Below, piece after piece: positions 30,336-41,100 of a stretch of DNA of 64,000 bases; within the stretch, counting starts at the first letter, position 1; each line of letters begins with the position of its first letter. A program made the position numbers and the translations under genes. Where the stretch lies: assembly GCA_900316955.1 (NCBI GenBank), contig ONEX01000002.1, forward strand, positions 186,001 to 250,000, given 5' to 3'. Below the pieces are notes generated by a model. That model did not search any database and had not been told where the DNA came from. It saw nothing but the letters and a program-made list of their open reading frames with translations. Origin of the DNA: an uncultured Bacteroidales bacterium (GTDB lineage: Bacteria > Bacteroidota > Bacteroidia > Bacteroidales > UBA932).

Positions 30336-32861
30336 ATGAAGCGATTCTCCCTTTTTGCCGCCCTGCTGCTCGCGGCGGCGTGCCAGAGCGAAGCTCCGGA
30401 CCTGAAACTGAACGACCTCGGCTACTTCGAGCGCCAGGGGGTCAATGTCCTCGTGTTCAGCAATCCGTTCAGCGGCGGGTTCAACGACGAGAAGAATTCC
30501 GGCATCGAGATCATCCACCACGGCGTGCGGACCGTCCAGGGCGGCGCCGTGCGGCTGAACGTGACGCCGGAGCAGTGGGACCTGGTGCCCACGATGACCT
30601 CACGCGTGGTCGATACGCTCGCGCAGACCATCGAGGTGGGGATGCGCTTCGACTGGTACGACTTCGATTCCCGCGTCGTCGTCGAGCCCAAGGGCAAGGC
30701 GGTGGAAATCTCCGTCTATCTGGACAAGCCGGTTCCCGAGGCGCTCGCGGGCGAAGCGGGCTTCAACCTGGAGTTCCTGCCCTCGCAGTACTGGAACAAG
30801 GCCTATCTCGTGGACGGCAAGCCCAACCGCTTCCCGCGCTATGCGGTGAGCGACACCAAGGTGCGTCCCAATTCGGAGAAAGTGCGCCAGTTCAAGGGCT
30901 ACCGGACGTATGACGACCGGGGCACCGGCGAGTTCATCGAGCCGCTGCCGCTCAGCGCCGGCCACGAGTTCCTCCTCGCTCCGGACGACCCGGAGCGGAT
31001 GGTGAAGGTCACCAGCGAGAGCGAGATTCGGCTTTACGACGGCCGGATGCTCGCGCAGAACGGCTGGTACGTCCTCCGGACCGTCCTCCCGGCCGGCCAG
31101 ACCGGCAAGGTCGTCACCTGGACCGTGGAGCCGAACGCCGTCCCGGGCTGGATCCGCGAGCCGAACGTGGGCTTCTCCCAGATGGGCTATGTCCCCGACC
31201 AGCCCAAAGTCGCCGTGATCGAACTGGACAAGAAGGACAAGGTGCAGGCGAAGGCTTCCGTCTGGAAGGTGGAGGCCGACGGCTCCGAACATGAGGCCTT
31301 CTCCGGTCCTGTCAAGCTGTGGGGCGATTTCTTCAAATACAACTACGCGAAGTTCGACTTCACCAAGCTCTCCGAACCCGGTGTCTACTTCCTCAAGTAC
31401 GGCGACGTCCGCACGGGGAACTTCATCATCGACCCGTCCGTCTATGACAAGATCACCGTAGCGACGAGCGACGTCTGGATTCCGGTCCATATGAACCACA
31501 TGGCGGTCCACGAGGCCTACCGCCTCTGGCACGGCGAGCCGTTCAAGGAGGGTTACCTGCAGGCCCCGCCGTCCACGGACCACTTCGACCTGCACGGACA
31601 GGGTCCCACCACCGACACGCGCTTCAAGGCCCTGGAGCTCATTCCCGGGCTGAACGTGGGCGGTTACTTCGACGCCGGCGACTTCGACATCGAGACGGGC
31701 TCCAACATCAGCGTGGTGATGAACCTCATCACCCTGTGGGAGCGCTTCCGCTCCGAGCGGGACGAGACGTTCGTCAGCGAGGAGCAGCGCTACGTGGAGC
31801 TCCACCGGCCCGACGGCACGCCGGACATCCTCCAGTACATCGAGCACGGCGTCCTGAACCTCGTGGCGCAGGCCGAGCAGATCGGCCACATGGCCCAGAC
31901 CCTCTCCAACTCGGTCCTGGACAACTACCACCACCTGGGCGACGCGGCCGGCATCACGGACGGCCTGCACTACGACCCGCGCCTGAAGCCGTACCAGAAG
32001 TCCGCGGACGGCAAGTCCAGCGGCACGCCGGATGACATGTGGGCCTTCACGAGCCGCAATCCGGGCCTGGACCTGCAGGCGGCGACGATGTTTGCCGCGG
32101 CGAGCCGCGTCCTCGCGGAGAAGAATCCGGACCTCGCCCGGCGCGCCCTGAAGCAGTCCATCCGCCTGGACGAGGAGGCCACGAAACTGATGGCGGCCGA
32201 CACCACCAGCCGGTTCCGTCGCCGCAACCAAGGCAACAGCTTCTCCACCGCGCTCCAGCTGTACGTTTCCACGAAGGATCCCAAGTATCTGGAGCAGTTC
32301 ACCGCCGGCGTCTGGCCCGCTCTGGAGCGGATGCCCAACAATGCCATCGGCGCGGCCCTGGACGCGATCCCGTACCTGGACGACGACTATAAGGAGAAAC
32401 TCCGCCCGTATGTGGAGAAATACCGCGACTACATCCTTTCGCTGGAGGAGCAGAATCCGTACGGCGTGCCCATCGGCCTGGGCAACTGGGCCGGCGGCGG
32501 CCAGGTGACGGGCTTCGGCACCACCGTGTGCAACGCGCACCGGCACTTCCCCGACATCGTCGGCAAGGAACACATCTACAAGGCCCCGGCCTGGCTCTTC
32601 GGCTGCCACCCTTACCACAACTACTCCTGGGTGGCCGCAGTCGGCGCCGCCCGCCCGAAGCAGGTCTTCTACGGCAACAACCGCGCGGACTTCTCCTTCA
32701 TCCCCGGCAACATGGCCCCCGGCCTGCTCTTCCGCCAGCCGGACCACTTCGAGAACTACGACGACTGGCCGTTCCTCTGGGGTCAGAACGAAGGCACCAT
32801 CGCCGGCAACACCGGCTACCTCATCTGGGGCGAAACCTTCCGGAACACCCTATCTGAATAG
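30336..32861 (+). CDS. GH9 glycoside hydrolase lipoprotein
   Basis: 841 aa. Lipobox AAAC (Cys16). A long N-terminal beta-rich region leads to the Ig-like domain typical of GH9 (VGFSQMGYVPDQPKVAVIEL ... GVYFLKYGDVRTGNF, about 270-370). The alpha/alpha barrel has the catalytic DAGD at Asp446/Asp449 (GGYFDAGDFD) and the general acid Glu819 (QNEGTIAGNTGY). GH9 enzymes are endo- or exo-beta-glucanases, some acting on xyloglucan or mixed-linkage glucan. It lies 46 bp after HTCS1 with no strong promoter between, so it may be co-transcribed. Its 3' end overlaps the convergent SGNH gene by 12 bp. Confidence 0.9.
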   Translation: MKRFSLFAALLLAAACQSEAPDLKLNDLGYFERQGVNVLVFSNPFSGGFNDEKNSGIEIIHHGVRTVQGGAVRLNVTPEQWDLVPTMTSRVVDTLAQTIEVGMRFDWYDFDSRVVVEPKGKAVEISVYLDKPVPEALAGEAGFNLEFLPSQYWNKAYLVDGKPNRFPRYAVSDTKVRPNSEKVRQFKGYRTYDDRGTGEFIEPLPLSAGHEFLLAPDDPERMVKVTSESEIRLYDGRMLAQNGWYVLRTVLPAGQTGKVVTWTVEPNAVPGWIREPNVGFSQMGYVPDQPKVAVIELDKKDKVQAKASVWKVEADGSEHEAFSGPVKLWGDFFKYNYAKFDFTKLSEPGVYFLKYGDVRTGNFIIDPSVYDKITVATSDVWIPVHMNHMAVHEAYRLWHGEPFKEGYLQAPPSTDHFDLHGQGPTTDTRFKALELIPGLNVGGYFDAGDFDIETGSNISVVMNLITLWERFRSERDETFVSEEQRYVELHRPDGTPDILQYIEHGVLNLVAQAEQIGHMAQTLSNSVLDNYHHLGDAAGITDGLHYDPRLKPYQKSADGKSSGTPDDMWAFTSRNPGLDLQAATMFAAASRVLAEKNPDLARRALKQSIRLDEEATKLMAADTTSRFRRRNQGNSFSTALQLYVSTKDPKYLEQFTAGVWPALERMPNNAIGAALDAIPYLDDDYKEKLRPYVEKYRDYILSLEEQNPYGVPIGLGNWAGGGQVTGFGTTVCNAHRHFPDIVGKEHIYKAPAWLFGCHPYHNYSWVAAVGAARPKQVFYGNNRADFSFIPGNMAPGLLFRQPDHFENYDDWPFLWGQNEGTIAGNTGYLIWGETFRNTLSE

Positions 32862-34043
32862 GGCGCGGTCGATGCCCCAGCCCATCTTCTCGTAGCCGGC
32901 GGCGTTCAGGTGGAGCCAGTCGCGCTGGTAGAGGAAGGCGGGGTCGAGGCGGTCGGGCTGGGCCGGGTCGGCGACGAGGCGGTCAAAGTCGATCACACCG
33001 TCAAAGACGCCGCTTGTGCGGATCCATTCATTCAAGGCGACGCGCCCGGCCTCATGGTCCGGGGAGTAGTAGCCGTTGCCCTTGACGGGCGTGACGGTGG
33101 CGCCGAAGACCTTGATGCCCCGTTCGTGGGCCTCCTGGACGATCCGGGTCCATACCTCCTTGATGCCCTCGGCGGTGGCCTTCGCGTCGCGGCTGCCGCC
33201 CAGGTCGTTCGTGCCCTCGAAGAGGATGATGTACTTGACGCCGGGATGGCAGAAGAGGTCGCGGACGTAGCGGCTCTCGCCCGTGGGGCCGAGACCGCCG
33301 CGGAGGATGCAGTTGCCGCCCAGGCCGAAGTTCAGCACGGAGAGGTTCCGCGTGGCGGGATCAGAGAGGAGGGACTTCGAGAGCTGGTCCGTCCAGCGGT
33401 CCTGGCCGTTCGTCGTCGTGCCGCGGCCGTCGGTGATGGAATCACCCAGGACGGCGATCGCGGCGCTTCGCCGGCGCGGCTTCACGTCGATGGAACTGAT
33501 GGTGTACCAATGGTCCGTCTTCGCGACCGGCGCGGAGAAGTCCGTGGTGTAGCCGTCGGCGATGTAGGACGTGGTCCGGGAGCCCGGATGGCTCGTGAGG
33601 AGGGTCGATGAGATCCGCCCGAAATGGATGGTGATCGCGAGGTTCATCCGGTCCTCCAGCGGGAAGGCGACCGGGTCGGAGACCACGGACTGGCCCGGGT
33701 ACATCGTCACGGAAGGATGGCCGTCGAACGAGAGCTTGACGGTCGTCGCCTCGTCGATCTCAGGGGTCGCGCCCATCGTCTTGGCCACGGCGATTTCCAC
33801 GCCCAGGATGTCCGTCGGATCCGCGTTGAACAGGTTCGACAGGTGCAGCCGGAGGGCTTTTCCGCCGATGGACACCTGCACGATCTGCCGGAAGGAGTTC
33901 CCGGCGAGGCCGGGCTCCGGCGGACGGTTGTGCGGTTCGGCGATCTGCAGGGCCGTGGCCCAGGTGGTGACCCAGTCGCGCGTCTGCGCGAAAGCGGGGG
34001 TCAGGCCCGCCGCGAGGGCGAGCACGAGCAGGAATCTTTTCAT
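32850..34043 (-). CDS. XynE-like SGNH/GDSL esterase
   Basis: 397 aa with signal peptide MKRFLLVLALAAGLTPAFAQ. An N-terminal beta domain (FRQIVQVSIGGKALRLHLSNLFN) precedes the SGNH fold: block I AVLGDSITDGRG, block II GLGGNC, block III FEGTNDLGG and block V DWLHLNAAGY with the catalytic Asp/His. It belongs to the group of Prevotella bryantii XynE, a putative arylesterase/acylhydrolase of xylan clusters. ATGA at 34043-34040 overlaps the GH67 stop, so GH67 and this esterase are translated together. Likely deacetylates xylan or glucuronoxylan fragments (inference). Confidence 0.9.
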   Translation of the reverse strand: MKRFLLVLALAAGLTPAFAQTRDWVTTWATALQIAEPHNRPPEPGLAGNSFRQIVQVSIGGKALRLHLSNLFNADPTDILGVEIAVAKTMGATPEIDEATTVKLSFDGHPSVTMYPGQSVVSDPVAFPLEDRMNLAITIHFGRISSTLLTSHPGSRTTSYIADGYTTDFSAPVAKTDHWYTISSIDVKPRRRSAAIAVLGDSITDGRGTTTNGQDRWTDQLSKSLLSDPATRNLSVLNFGLGGNCILRGGLGPTGESRYVRDLFCHPGVKYIILFEGTNDLGGSRDAKATAEGIKEVWTRIVQEAHERGIKVFGATVTPVKGNGYYSPDHEAGRVALNEWIRTSGVFDGVIDFDRLVADPAQPDRLDPAFLYQRDWLHLNAAGYEKMGWGIDRALFR

Positions 34044-36067
34044 CGCTGGGGAGGTCTTCTGGGGAAACGTCTCGGTTTGACGATGATCGGGTCGCCCGCC
34101 TCATCGTGCTGCGGCATGCCCAGCCGGTCGGACTGGATGCTGCGGAAGAGGAGCGAGTCGATGGGGGTTCGCAGCGGCTCCACGCCCGCGGGCAGCGGAC
34201 GGCCGGAGAAAGTCTGGAAATAGCCCACGCAGGCGTCGCGCCACCAGCGGGCGTCGCTGGCCTGGATCGTGAGCTTCCGCTCGGCCTCCGCCCAGAGGAC
34301 GGGGCTCACGTACGGCTTCAGCTCATTCCAGGTGGCGCGGAAGCCCTCCACGGTCTTGATGCCGCGGTCGTAATGCAGGCAGATCTCGTCCCACAGGTCC
34401 TTCCCGGACGACAGCTTGTAGTCCCAGGGAAGGTGGTGGAACCACAGCAGGAGGTTCTCCGGGCAGGTTTCCACGTTGTTATAGGTCGATGCCAGCGGCT
34501 CGTTGTACTGGTCCACGTTGTCCGAGCCCGTGCGGGTGCGGTCGAAGCCGATGCCCGCGCTGTCCGCCTTGTGGTAGTAGGCCGGCGTCCAGTCGGGACG
34601 GGCGCCCCGGTCCCACGGCATGGGCCCGTAGTGCGTCCCGCCGAACAGATGGTGCAGGCCCAGCGGCATCTCGTAGTCCACCACGGCCTCGCGGGAAGCC
34701 ATCAGGATGTCCTTCACGGGCTCCTGGAACTTCTTCGCGAACGCCTTCTCCTTCATCCCTTCCGGCTTCAGGAACGTCTGGCGGACCCATTCGTCGGCAA
34801 TCTGCTCCGCGCTCAGGGTCGGGTCCCAGGCGAGGCGGCCGTAGGCGTACCAGTTGGCCTGGGCGAACACATAGCCGCAGAAATTGGGATCCTGGCCCGT
34901 GTTGGCGACGCCGGCGATGCCCGTGAGGTTCTTATACACGGGAGAGCCCGCGCCGTGCTGGTACGTATCGGCCTGCAGGCATTCCTCCCAGGTGGTGCCG
35001 TGGAAGGCCAGGTGGTTGGAGAAGCCCAAGTACTCCTGCGTGACCTGGAACTCCATCATCATCTTCGTCTTCTCCAGCTTGCCGAACAGCGGGCTGAAGG
35101 GCTCGCGGGGCTGGAAATCCACCGGGCCGTTCTTGACCTGGATAATCACGTTGTCCGCGAACTGGCCGTCCAGCGGGAGGAACTCCTCCACGGCCTGATT
35201 GGCCCGGTCAGGGCTCGTGGGCGCGTACACGAAGGCGCGCCACATCACGATGCCGCCGTAGGGCGCGACGGCCTCGGCCAGCATGTTGGCGCCGTCCGCG
35301 TGCGTCCGGCCGTAGTCCTGCGGGCCGGCCTGGCCTTCGGAATTGGCCTTCACCAGGAAGCCGCCGAAGTCCGGGATCGCGGCGTAGATCTCCGCCGCCT
35401 TGTCCTTCCACCACTGCCGCACCTTCGGGTCCAGCGGGTCCCCGCTCTTCAGGCCGGAAAGCGTGATGGGGCTGGTCCATTTGATGGACAGGTAGGTTTT
35501 GATGCCGTAGCCGCGGAGGATGTCCGCGATCTTCGCGACGCGGGCAATGTGCTCCGCATCCAGGACCAGCGGATTGGCGTTCACGTTGTTCAGCACGGCG
35601 CCGTTCAGGCCCACGGAAGCGCAAAGCTTGCCGTAATGGTGGATGCGCTCAACCGGGATATCCGGAGCGGTCCACTCCCACATCGACTTGCCCGCATAGC
35701 CGCGTTCCACGCTGTCATCCAGGTTGTCCCAGTGGTTCAGAAGGCGAAGGTCGTAGAACGGCTTCTCCTGCAGGTCCATGCCCGGGCCGGCCTGCCCGAG
35801 CACTTCCGCGCGCTGCAGGGCATAGACGCCGTAGCGGAGGCCCGCCTCGGAGCCGGCATCGACATGCCGGACGCCGTCGGAGTCATAGATGTGGAAGCCT
35901 TCCGCCGGGAGGGCGGGGTCGATGCCCGCCGCGACGGAGGCAAGGACTTCGTCATAGGAACGGCCGGCCGCGAGCCAGAGGTCGGTGCCGTCCTGCGCCA
36001 CGGGCACAGGCTGGCTGCAAGCGGCGAAAAGGAGCCCGGTCAGGGCCCAGAAAAGGTATTTACGCAT
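34040..36067 (-). CDS. GH67 alpha-glucuronidase lipoprotein
   Basis: 675 aa from the ATG at 36067, giving a lipoprotein signal (LLFAAC); the in-frame ATG at 36109 would place the signal internally and sits in the promoter. GH67 motifs run throughout: LLNHWDNLDDSVERGYAGKSMW, ASVGLNGAVLNNVNAN, FLVKANSEGQAGPQDYGRTHADGANMLAEAV (conserved Glu244) and GFSNHLAFHGTTWEECLQADTYQHG. GH67 removes 4-O-methyl-glucuronic acid from the non-reducing end of xylo-oligosaccharides. First gene of a two-gene operon with its own promoter at 36099-36129. Confidence 0.96.
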   Translation of the reverse strand: MRKYLFWALTGLLFAACSQPVPVAQDGTDLWLAAGRSYDEVLASVAAGIDPALPAEGFHIYDSDGVRHVDAGSEAGLRYGVYALQRAEVLGQAGPGMDLQEKPFYDLRLLNHWDNLDDSVERGYAGKSMWEWTAPDIPVERIHHYGKLCASVGLNGAVLNNVNANPLVLDAEHIARVAKIADILRGYGIKTYLSIKWTSPITLSGLKSGDPLDPKVRQWWKDKAAEIYAAIPDFGGFLVKANSEGQAGPQDYGRTHADGANMLAEAVAPYGGIVMWRAFVYAPTSPDRANQAVEEFLPLDGQFADNVIIQVKNGPVDFQPREPFSPLFGKLEKTKMMMEFQVTQEYLGFSNHLAFHGTTWEECLQADTYQHGAGSPVYKNLTGIAGVANTGQDPNFCGYVFAQANWYAYGRLAWDPTLSAEQIADEWVRQTFLKPEGMKEKAFAKKFQEPVKDILMASREAVVDYEMPLGLHHLFGGTHYGPMPWDRGARPDWTPAYYHKADSAGIGFDRTRTGSDNVDQYNEPLASTYNNVETCPENLLLWFHHLPWDYKLSSGKDLWDEICLHYDRGIKTVEGFRATWNELKPYVSPVLWAEAERKLTIQASDARWWRDACVGYFQTFSGRPLPAGVEPLRTPIDSLLFRSIQSDRLGMPQHDEAGDPIIVKPRRFPRRPPQR

Positions 36068-36098
36068 GCTCCAATGGATTTCTAAATGGTATCCTTTA

Positions 36099-36129
36099 CA
36101 AATATGCACTTTTTTTCCGGCTTCTCAAA
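36099..36129 (-). promoter_or_regulatory. Promoter of GH67-SGNH operon
   Basis: Minus strand TTTG (36129-36126), 19-nt spacer, then CATATTTG (36106-36099), which matches TAnnTTTG at 7 of 8 positions. The GH67 ATG is 31 nt downstream. Confidence 0.55.
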
Positions 36130-36136
36130 GAACAAA

Positions 36137-36163
36137 GGGGGCGGCCCCACACCGGCCGCCCCC
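36137..36163 (-). terminator. Terminator after SusD3
   Basis: A perfect 10-bp GC stem (GGGGGCGGCC with GGCCGCCCCC) has a 7-nt loop and is followed on the minus strand by TTTGTTCTTTG. It lies 39 bp past the SusD3 stop and just upstream of the GH67 promoter. Confidence 0.75.
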
Positions 36164-36202
36164 TCCTCTCTAACCATTCACTTAACCAAACTGCTCAAAT
36201 CG

Positions 36203-38134
36203 TTATTTCTCGAACGGATAACCCGGGTTCTGGTACTTCTTCAGGTCCTCCTCGGGCATGTCCATCGCGGAGATCTGGCCCTTCGGGATCGGACGGAGGT
36301 AGTGGTACTTCTCGATCTTGCGGGTGTACACGACCGGGTCGTGGTCGCCCACGACGGTGCCGGCGATGGTGTACTTCCCGGCGCGCTCCGCCCACTTCTG
36401 GGTGCGCACGAGGTCGAACCAGCGGAAACCGTCGGCATAGTACTCGCGCGTCATCTCGTCCAGGAGGTAGTCGATCGTGATGGTCGCCGGGGTGGCGGCC
36501 GTCAGCTCGGCGCTGAAGTCGGCCACATACTCGTGGTCCTCGTTCACCTTGTAGGCCCACTTGCCGGCGCGGGCGCGGATCACGTTGATCAGCTCGCGGG
36601 CGGACTTGCCGGCCTTGGTCGAAGCGCCCTTGACGGCGGCCTCGGCGGCGACGAAGTAGAACTCGGAGAACTTGGCGAGGTTCACCGGACGGGTGCTGCC
36701 GCAGTTCGGCTCGCCGATGCCGGTGCCGGTGTTGGTGCGGTACGGACCGAGCTTCCAGGGACCCGGATAGATGCGGCGGCTGACGCCGGATCCGCCGATC
36801 ACAAAGTCGGCGCGGCCGGGCAGGATGCCGAGACCGTAGTCCGCGGTGGTCTTGTCATAGACGATCCCCTGCTCGTCCTCGTCGAAGACAAAGGTCAGGA
36901 ACGGGTCGTCCGGATTGATGACGGTGCCGGGGTTGGCGCCTTGCAGGTACGGCACGTCCGGATTGAGGAACTTCCAGGTGGCGTGGTAGATGTAGGTGAA
37001 GGTACCGTCGAAGCGGGAGTCCTTCTTCTTGTCGGTGAAGGTGTTCAGGCACTCCTGGGTCGGCGCCATACGGGACCAGGGACGGCCGTAGGGCTGGCGG
37101 TCGGTACGCACGCAGGCCGTGACCTTCTTGCCGTCGGGGCCGGTGCCGTTCATCGTCGGGTAGTTCCAGTTGATCATCCAGTAGCCGGTGTTGGAGGAAC
37201 CGGTCGTGCCCATGCCCGTCACGTCGGAGCCGTTGTACTGGGCGTTGGTCTCGGTATGGTCCGCGTAGAGCATGATCTCCGCGTTGCGGTCGTTGGAGCC
37301 CAGGTGGACCAGGTAGAAGTAGTCCATCAGCTTGAAGGGACCGGGATTCTCGATGCCCGCGACGGCGGTGTCATAGGCCTTCTGGAAGTAGCTCGGGGCC
37401 TCGGCCTTGTTACGGGTGCACTCCGGCCAGGTGGGGATGTCGTTCGGGTTCTCCAGCCACCAGGCATAGGCGAGGTAGGACTTGGCAAGGAAGAGGCGGG
37501 CCAGGTTCTTGGTCAGACCGCCGGTCACGCGGCCCACTTCGGGCAGGTTCGCGACGGCGAACTCCAGGTCGGGGAAGATGGCCTTCTCGTACACCTCGGG
37601 CACGGTGTTGCGCACGGAGGTGCGGACGGCGGACTCGTTGAATTCCAGTTCGCCGGAGCCCAGGTCGAGCGGCACGCCGCCGAACGCCTGCACCATGTAG
37701 AAGTACTCGTAGGCGCGGAAGAAGCGGGCCTCGGCGATGAGCGCGTCGCTCAGGCCGACCTCGGCCGCGTTCTTGATGATACCGTTGGCCGTGTTGATGT
37801 AGGAGAAGCCCCAGAGGCCGTTGGCCGCGCTGTTGGAGCTGAGGAGGTCACCGCCGAAGCCGGCCATGTCCATGATCTGGAAACCGCCGCCGCCGGATTC
37901 GCCCCAAGTGAGCTCATCGGTGCCGTCCACGCCTCTCTCCAGGTAGTTGGAACCGCCGTAAAGGTCGCGAAGGTGCGAATAGAGCGCGGTCAGACCGCCG
38001 TTCACGCCGGCCTCCGTCTTGAAGAAATCCGGAGTAAAGGAGGTTCTCGGAACCTCGTCCAGCAGGGAGGTGCAGGAAGCCGCCGTAACAAGGGCGATCG
38101 CAACACCTGCAAGTCTTTTAATCATATGTTTCAT
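36203..38134 (-). CDS. SusD/RagB-family lipoprotein (SusD3)
   Basis: 643 aa; lipobox AASC (Cys21). A second in-frame ATG lies three codons in (38125). SusD features: LLDEVPRTSFTPDFFKTEAGVNGG, AEARFFRAYEYFYMVQAFGGVPLDLG, LAKFSEFYFVAAEAAVKGASTKAGKSARELINVIRARAG and the C-terminal DGFRWFDLVRTQKW. It is longer than SusD1/2 and of a different subgroup, so it probably binds a different glycan. It pairs with SusC3 12 bp upstream. With HTCS2 and GH115 nearby, glucuronoxylan fragments are the likely ligand (inference). Confidence 0.95.
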   Translation of the reverse strand: MKHMIKRLAGVAIALVTAASCTSLLDEVPRTSFTPDFFKTEAGVNGGLTALYSHLRDLYGGSNYLERGVDGTDELTWGESGGGGFQIMDMAGFGGDLLSSNSAANGLWGFSYINTANGIIKNAAEVGLSDALIAEARFFRAYEYFYMVQAFGGVPLDLGSGELEFNESAVRTSVRNTVPEVYEKAIFPDLEFAVANLPEVGRVTGGLTKNLARLFLAKSYLAYAWWLENPNDIPTWPECTRNKAEAPSYFQKAYDTAVAGIENPGPFKLMDYFYLVHLGSNDRNAEIMLYADHTETNAQYNGSDVTGMGTTGSSNTGYWMINWNYPTMNGTGPDGKKVTACVRTDRQPYGRPWSRMAPTQECLNTFTDKKKDSRFDGTFTYIYHATWKFLNPDVPYLQGANPGTVINPDDPFLTFVFDEDEQGIVYDKTTADYGLGILPGRADFVIGGSGVSRRIYPGPWKLGPYRTNTGTGIGEPNCGSTRPVNLAKFSEFYFVAAEAAVKGASTKAGKSARELINVIRARAGKWAYKVNEDHEYVADFSAELTAATPATITIDYLLDEMTREYYADGFRWFDLVRTQKWAERAGKYTIAGTVVGDHDPVVYTRKIEKYHYLRPIPKGQISAMDMPEEDLKKYQNPGYPFEK

Positions 38135-38146
38135 GGTTCCTGTCGA

Positions 38147-41100
38147 TTAGAAAGTTAAGTTGATACCCAAGAGATAGTTGTGCGTAGCCGGGGTGTTGAA
38201 GCCGACCATACCGCGGGCGCCGGCGCTGCCGGTGGCGAGGCCGGTGCCGCCACGGGTGTTGACCTCAGGATCGAGGCCGCTGTCCTTGTGGAACTCGGAG
38301 AAGAGGACGATGCCGGGGTTCTGGACGGTCGCATAGACGCGGAGGCGGTTGATGCCCGCGCGGCGGACGGCCGGGACCTTGTGCAGGTTGTAACCCAGGG
38401 TGATCGTGCGGATCTTGAAGTAGGAGGCGTCGTAGCGGGCGGCCACGTCGAGGTACTTCGGGTTGTCGCCGGAGAGGAGTCCGCCCGGCTTCGGGTAACG
38501 GGCGCCCGTGTTGGTCGGGGTCCAGAAGTCGACGTCCAACTGGCCGCGACGGCCGGTCAGGAGGTTCAGGTAACCGTTGGTGCCGTGGATACCGGAGCGG
38601 AGGATACCGCCGGCCTGGAAGGCGCCGAGCACGGTCAGATCCAGGTTCTTCCAGGTGAGCGTGGTGTTGAAACCGCCCTGGAACAGCGGATCGCAGACGA
38701 TCGGGACGCGGTCGTTGTCGTTGATGGAACGGACCGGCGTGCCGTCGGCGTTGTATTCGCCGTGGTACTTGACACGGATGTCACCGGGGGCCGCACCCTT
38801 CTCATAGAGCTGGATGATGTCCTTGTCGGCCTCCTGCCAGATGCCGTCATACTCGTAGTCATAGAGGCAGTTGATCGGATAGCCCACGAACCAGCCGGCG
38901 CCCGTGTTCTCCTTCTGGCCGGAAGCCAGGGCGACGAGCTTGCTGCGGTTGTGGTAGATGTTCAGGCCGGCGCTCCAGTTCCAGTCACCCTGCTGGATGA
39001 TGGTACCGTTGACGGTGAATTCGATACCCTTGTTGGCGGTGGCGCCCACGTTGGACATCACGCTGCCCACACCCGAGGTGCTCGGCAGGGAAAGGCTGAG
39101 GAGGATGTCCTTCGTAGCGACCGAATAGTACTCGGCCGTACCGCGGAGACGGCCCTTGAAGAAGGCGAAGTCCACACCGAAGTTCCAGGTCTGGGAGTAT
39201 TCCCAGCCGAGTTCCGGGTTCGGCAGCGTGGTCACGTAGTAACCCGTGGCGTAGTTGTCGTCGCCGTAGTTGTACACTTTCGTGCCGAGGGAGCCGAGGG
39301 TCTGGTACGGGCTGATGGCCTGGTTGGAGGTCTCACCGTAACCGAGGCGGAACTTGAGCTCGTCGAGCCAGCCGGAGGCGTTCTTCATGAAGCGCTCCTT
39401 GTGGAGGTTCCAACCCACGGAAACGGCGGGATAGGTGTGCCACTGATGGCCCTTGGCCAGGCGGGAGGAGGCGTCGGAACGGACAGCCACCGTCAGCATG
39501 TAGCGGTCGTCGTAAGAATACATGAGACGGCCCATGTAGGAGAGGAGGCTGGCCTCGGTGCGGCGCCAGTTGTTCGGGCTGACCGTCAGGTTCTGCTGCG
39601 CATAGCCGAGGTTGTAGTACTGGAAGTTCTCGTTGGGGATGTCGTTGCCGGAGACGGCCTGGGTGGTGTACACATTGTTGTCCGCCTCCATCAGGCCGGT
39701 GAGGTTCACGCGGTGCTTGCCCGCGAAGACATGGTCATAGGTCAGGAGGTTCTGGATGTTCCAGCTGACCGTCTTGTTGTGCGACCAGGAAGCGCCGTTC
39801 AGCGAGGTGGGCGTGTCGGTGGCGATGCCGCTGCCGGTGAAGGAACCGGACTCGCTGTCCCGGTAGTTCAGGCCGAGATTGACCTTGTAGGAGAGGCCCT
39901 CGATCCAGGGCTGGGTGAGCTCCACATAGCCGGTGTTGTAGGTCGCGAGGGCCTTGCGCTCGCCGATATACTTGCCGGAGGCCGTCCATTCTTCGATCCG
40001 GCCGCGCGTGGCGACATACTGGTTGTCCATCGGCATCTTCACGATGGCGCGCAGGTTGCCGGCCTCGTCGTACGGGTTGATCATCGGGGTCTTGGACAGG
40101 ACGTTGTAGATGTCCGTCTGGGTGCCCCGGTTCTTATTATAATTGGTATTGGTGGAGAAGCCCACCTTCACCCAGTTGCCGATCTGCTGGTCGATGGCGG
40201 CGCGGAGACCGATGCGGTCGTAGTTCTGCGTCGGGACGACGGCCTGGTCGTCATAGTAGGAAGTGCCGAAGCTGTAGCTGCCCTTCTGGTTGCCGCCGCT
40301 CACGGAGACTTCGTAGTTCTGCGTGTAACCCGTCCGGTAGAAGAGGTCCTGCCAGTCGGTGTCCACGTTCGGGTCCTCGTCCAGGGAGTTCTGGTACTTG
40401 CCCGCCATCTCACGCATCTGGAGATACTTCTCGGTGCGCATCAGGGGGTACTTGATCGCCTGCTTGAGGGAGACATAGGAGTTGAAGGAAACGCGGGGCT
40501 CCTGGCCCTTGACACCCTTGTGGGTCGTGATCATGATCACACCGTTGGCGCCGCGGGAACCGTAGATGGCCGTGGAAGCCGCATCCTTGAGCACGTCGAT
40601 GCTCTTGATGTCGTTGGTGGAGATGTCGGACAGGGAACCGGAGAACGGGATGCCGTCGAGGACGATGAGCGGGTCGTTGGAGGCGTTCAGGGAACGCTCA
40701 CCGCGGATACGGATGCGCATGGACTCGCCCGGACGGGAGGAGGACTGGGCGAACTCGACACCGGCGATACGGCCCTGCAGGGCGTAGGTGATGTCGTTGG
40801 CCGGGATCTCGCGGAGGCTCTCGCCGGTGACGGAGGCGATGGAACCGGTCACGTCCGTGCGGCGGGCGGTACCGTAACCGACCACGACCGTGGCTTCGAG
40901 CTGTTCGGCATCCTCCTCGAGGACGATGTCGATCCGGCTGCGGCCCTGGACGGGAACGCGGATGGTGGTGTAGCCCATGCAGGAGACCTCGAGAATTGCG
41001 GAGGATCCCGCCTGGAGGGAATACGTACCATCGACGCCCGTGACGGCGCCGTTGGAAGAATCCACGACCATCACGGCCGCGCCCGGGACAGGCGCACCGC

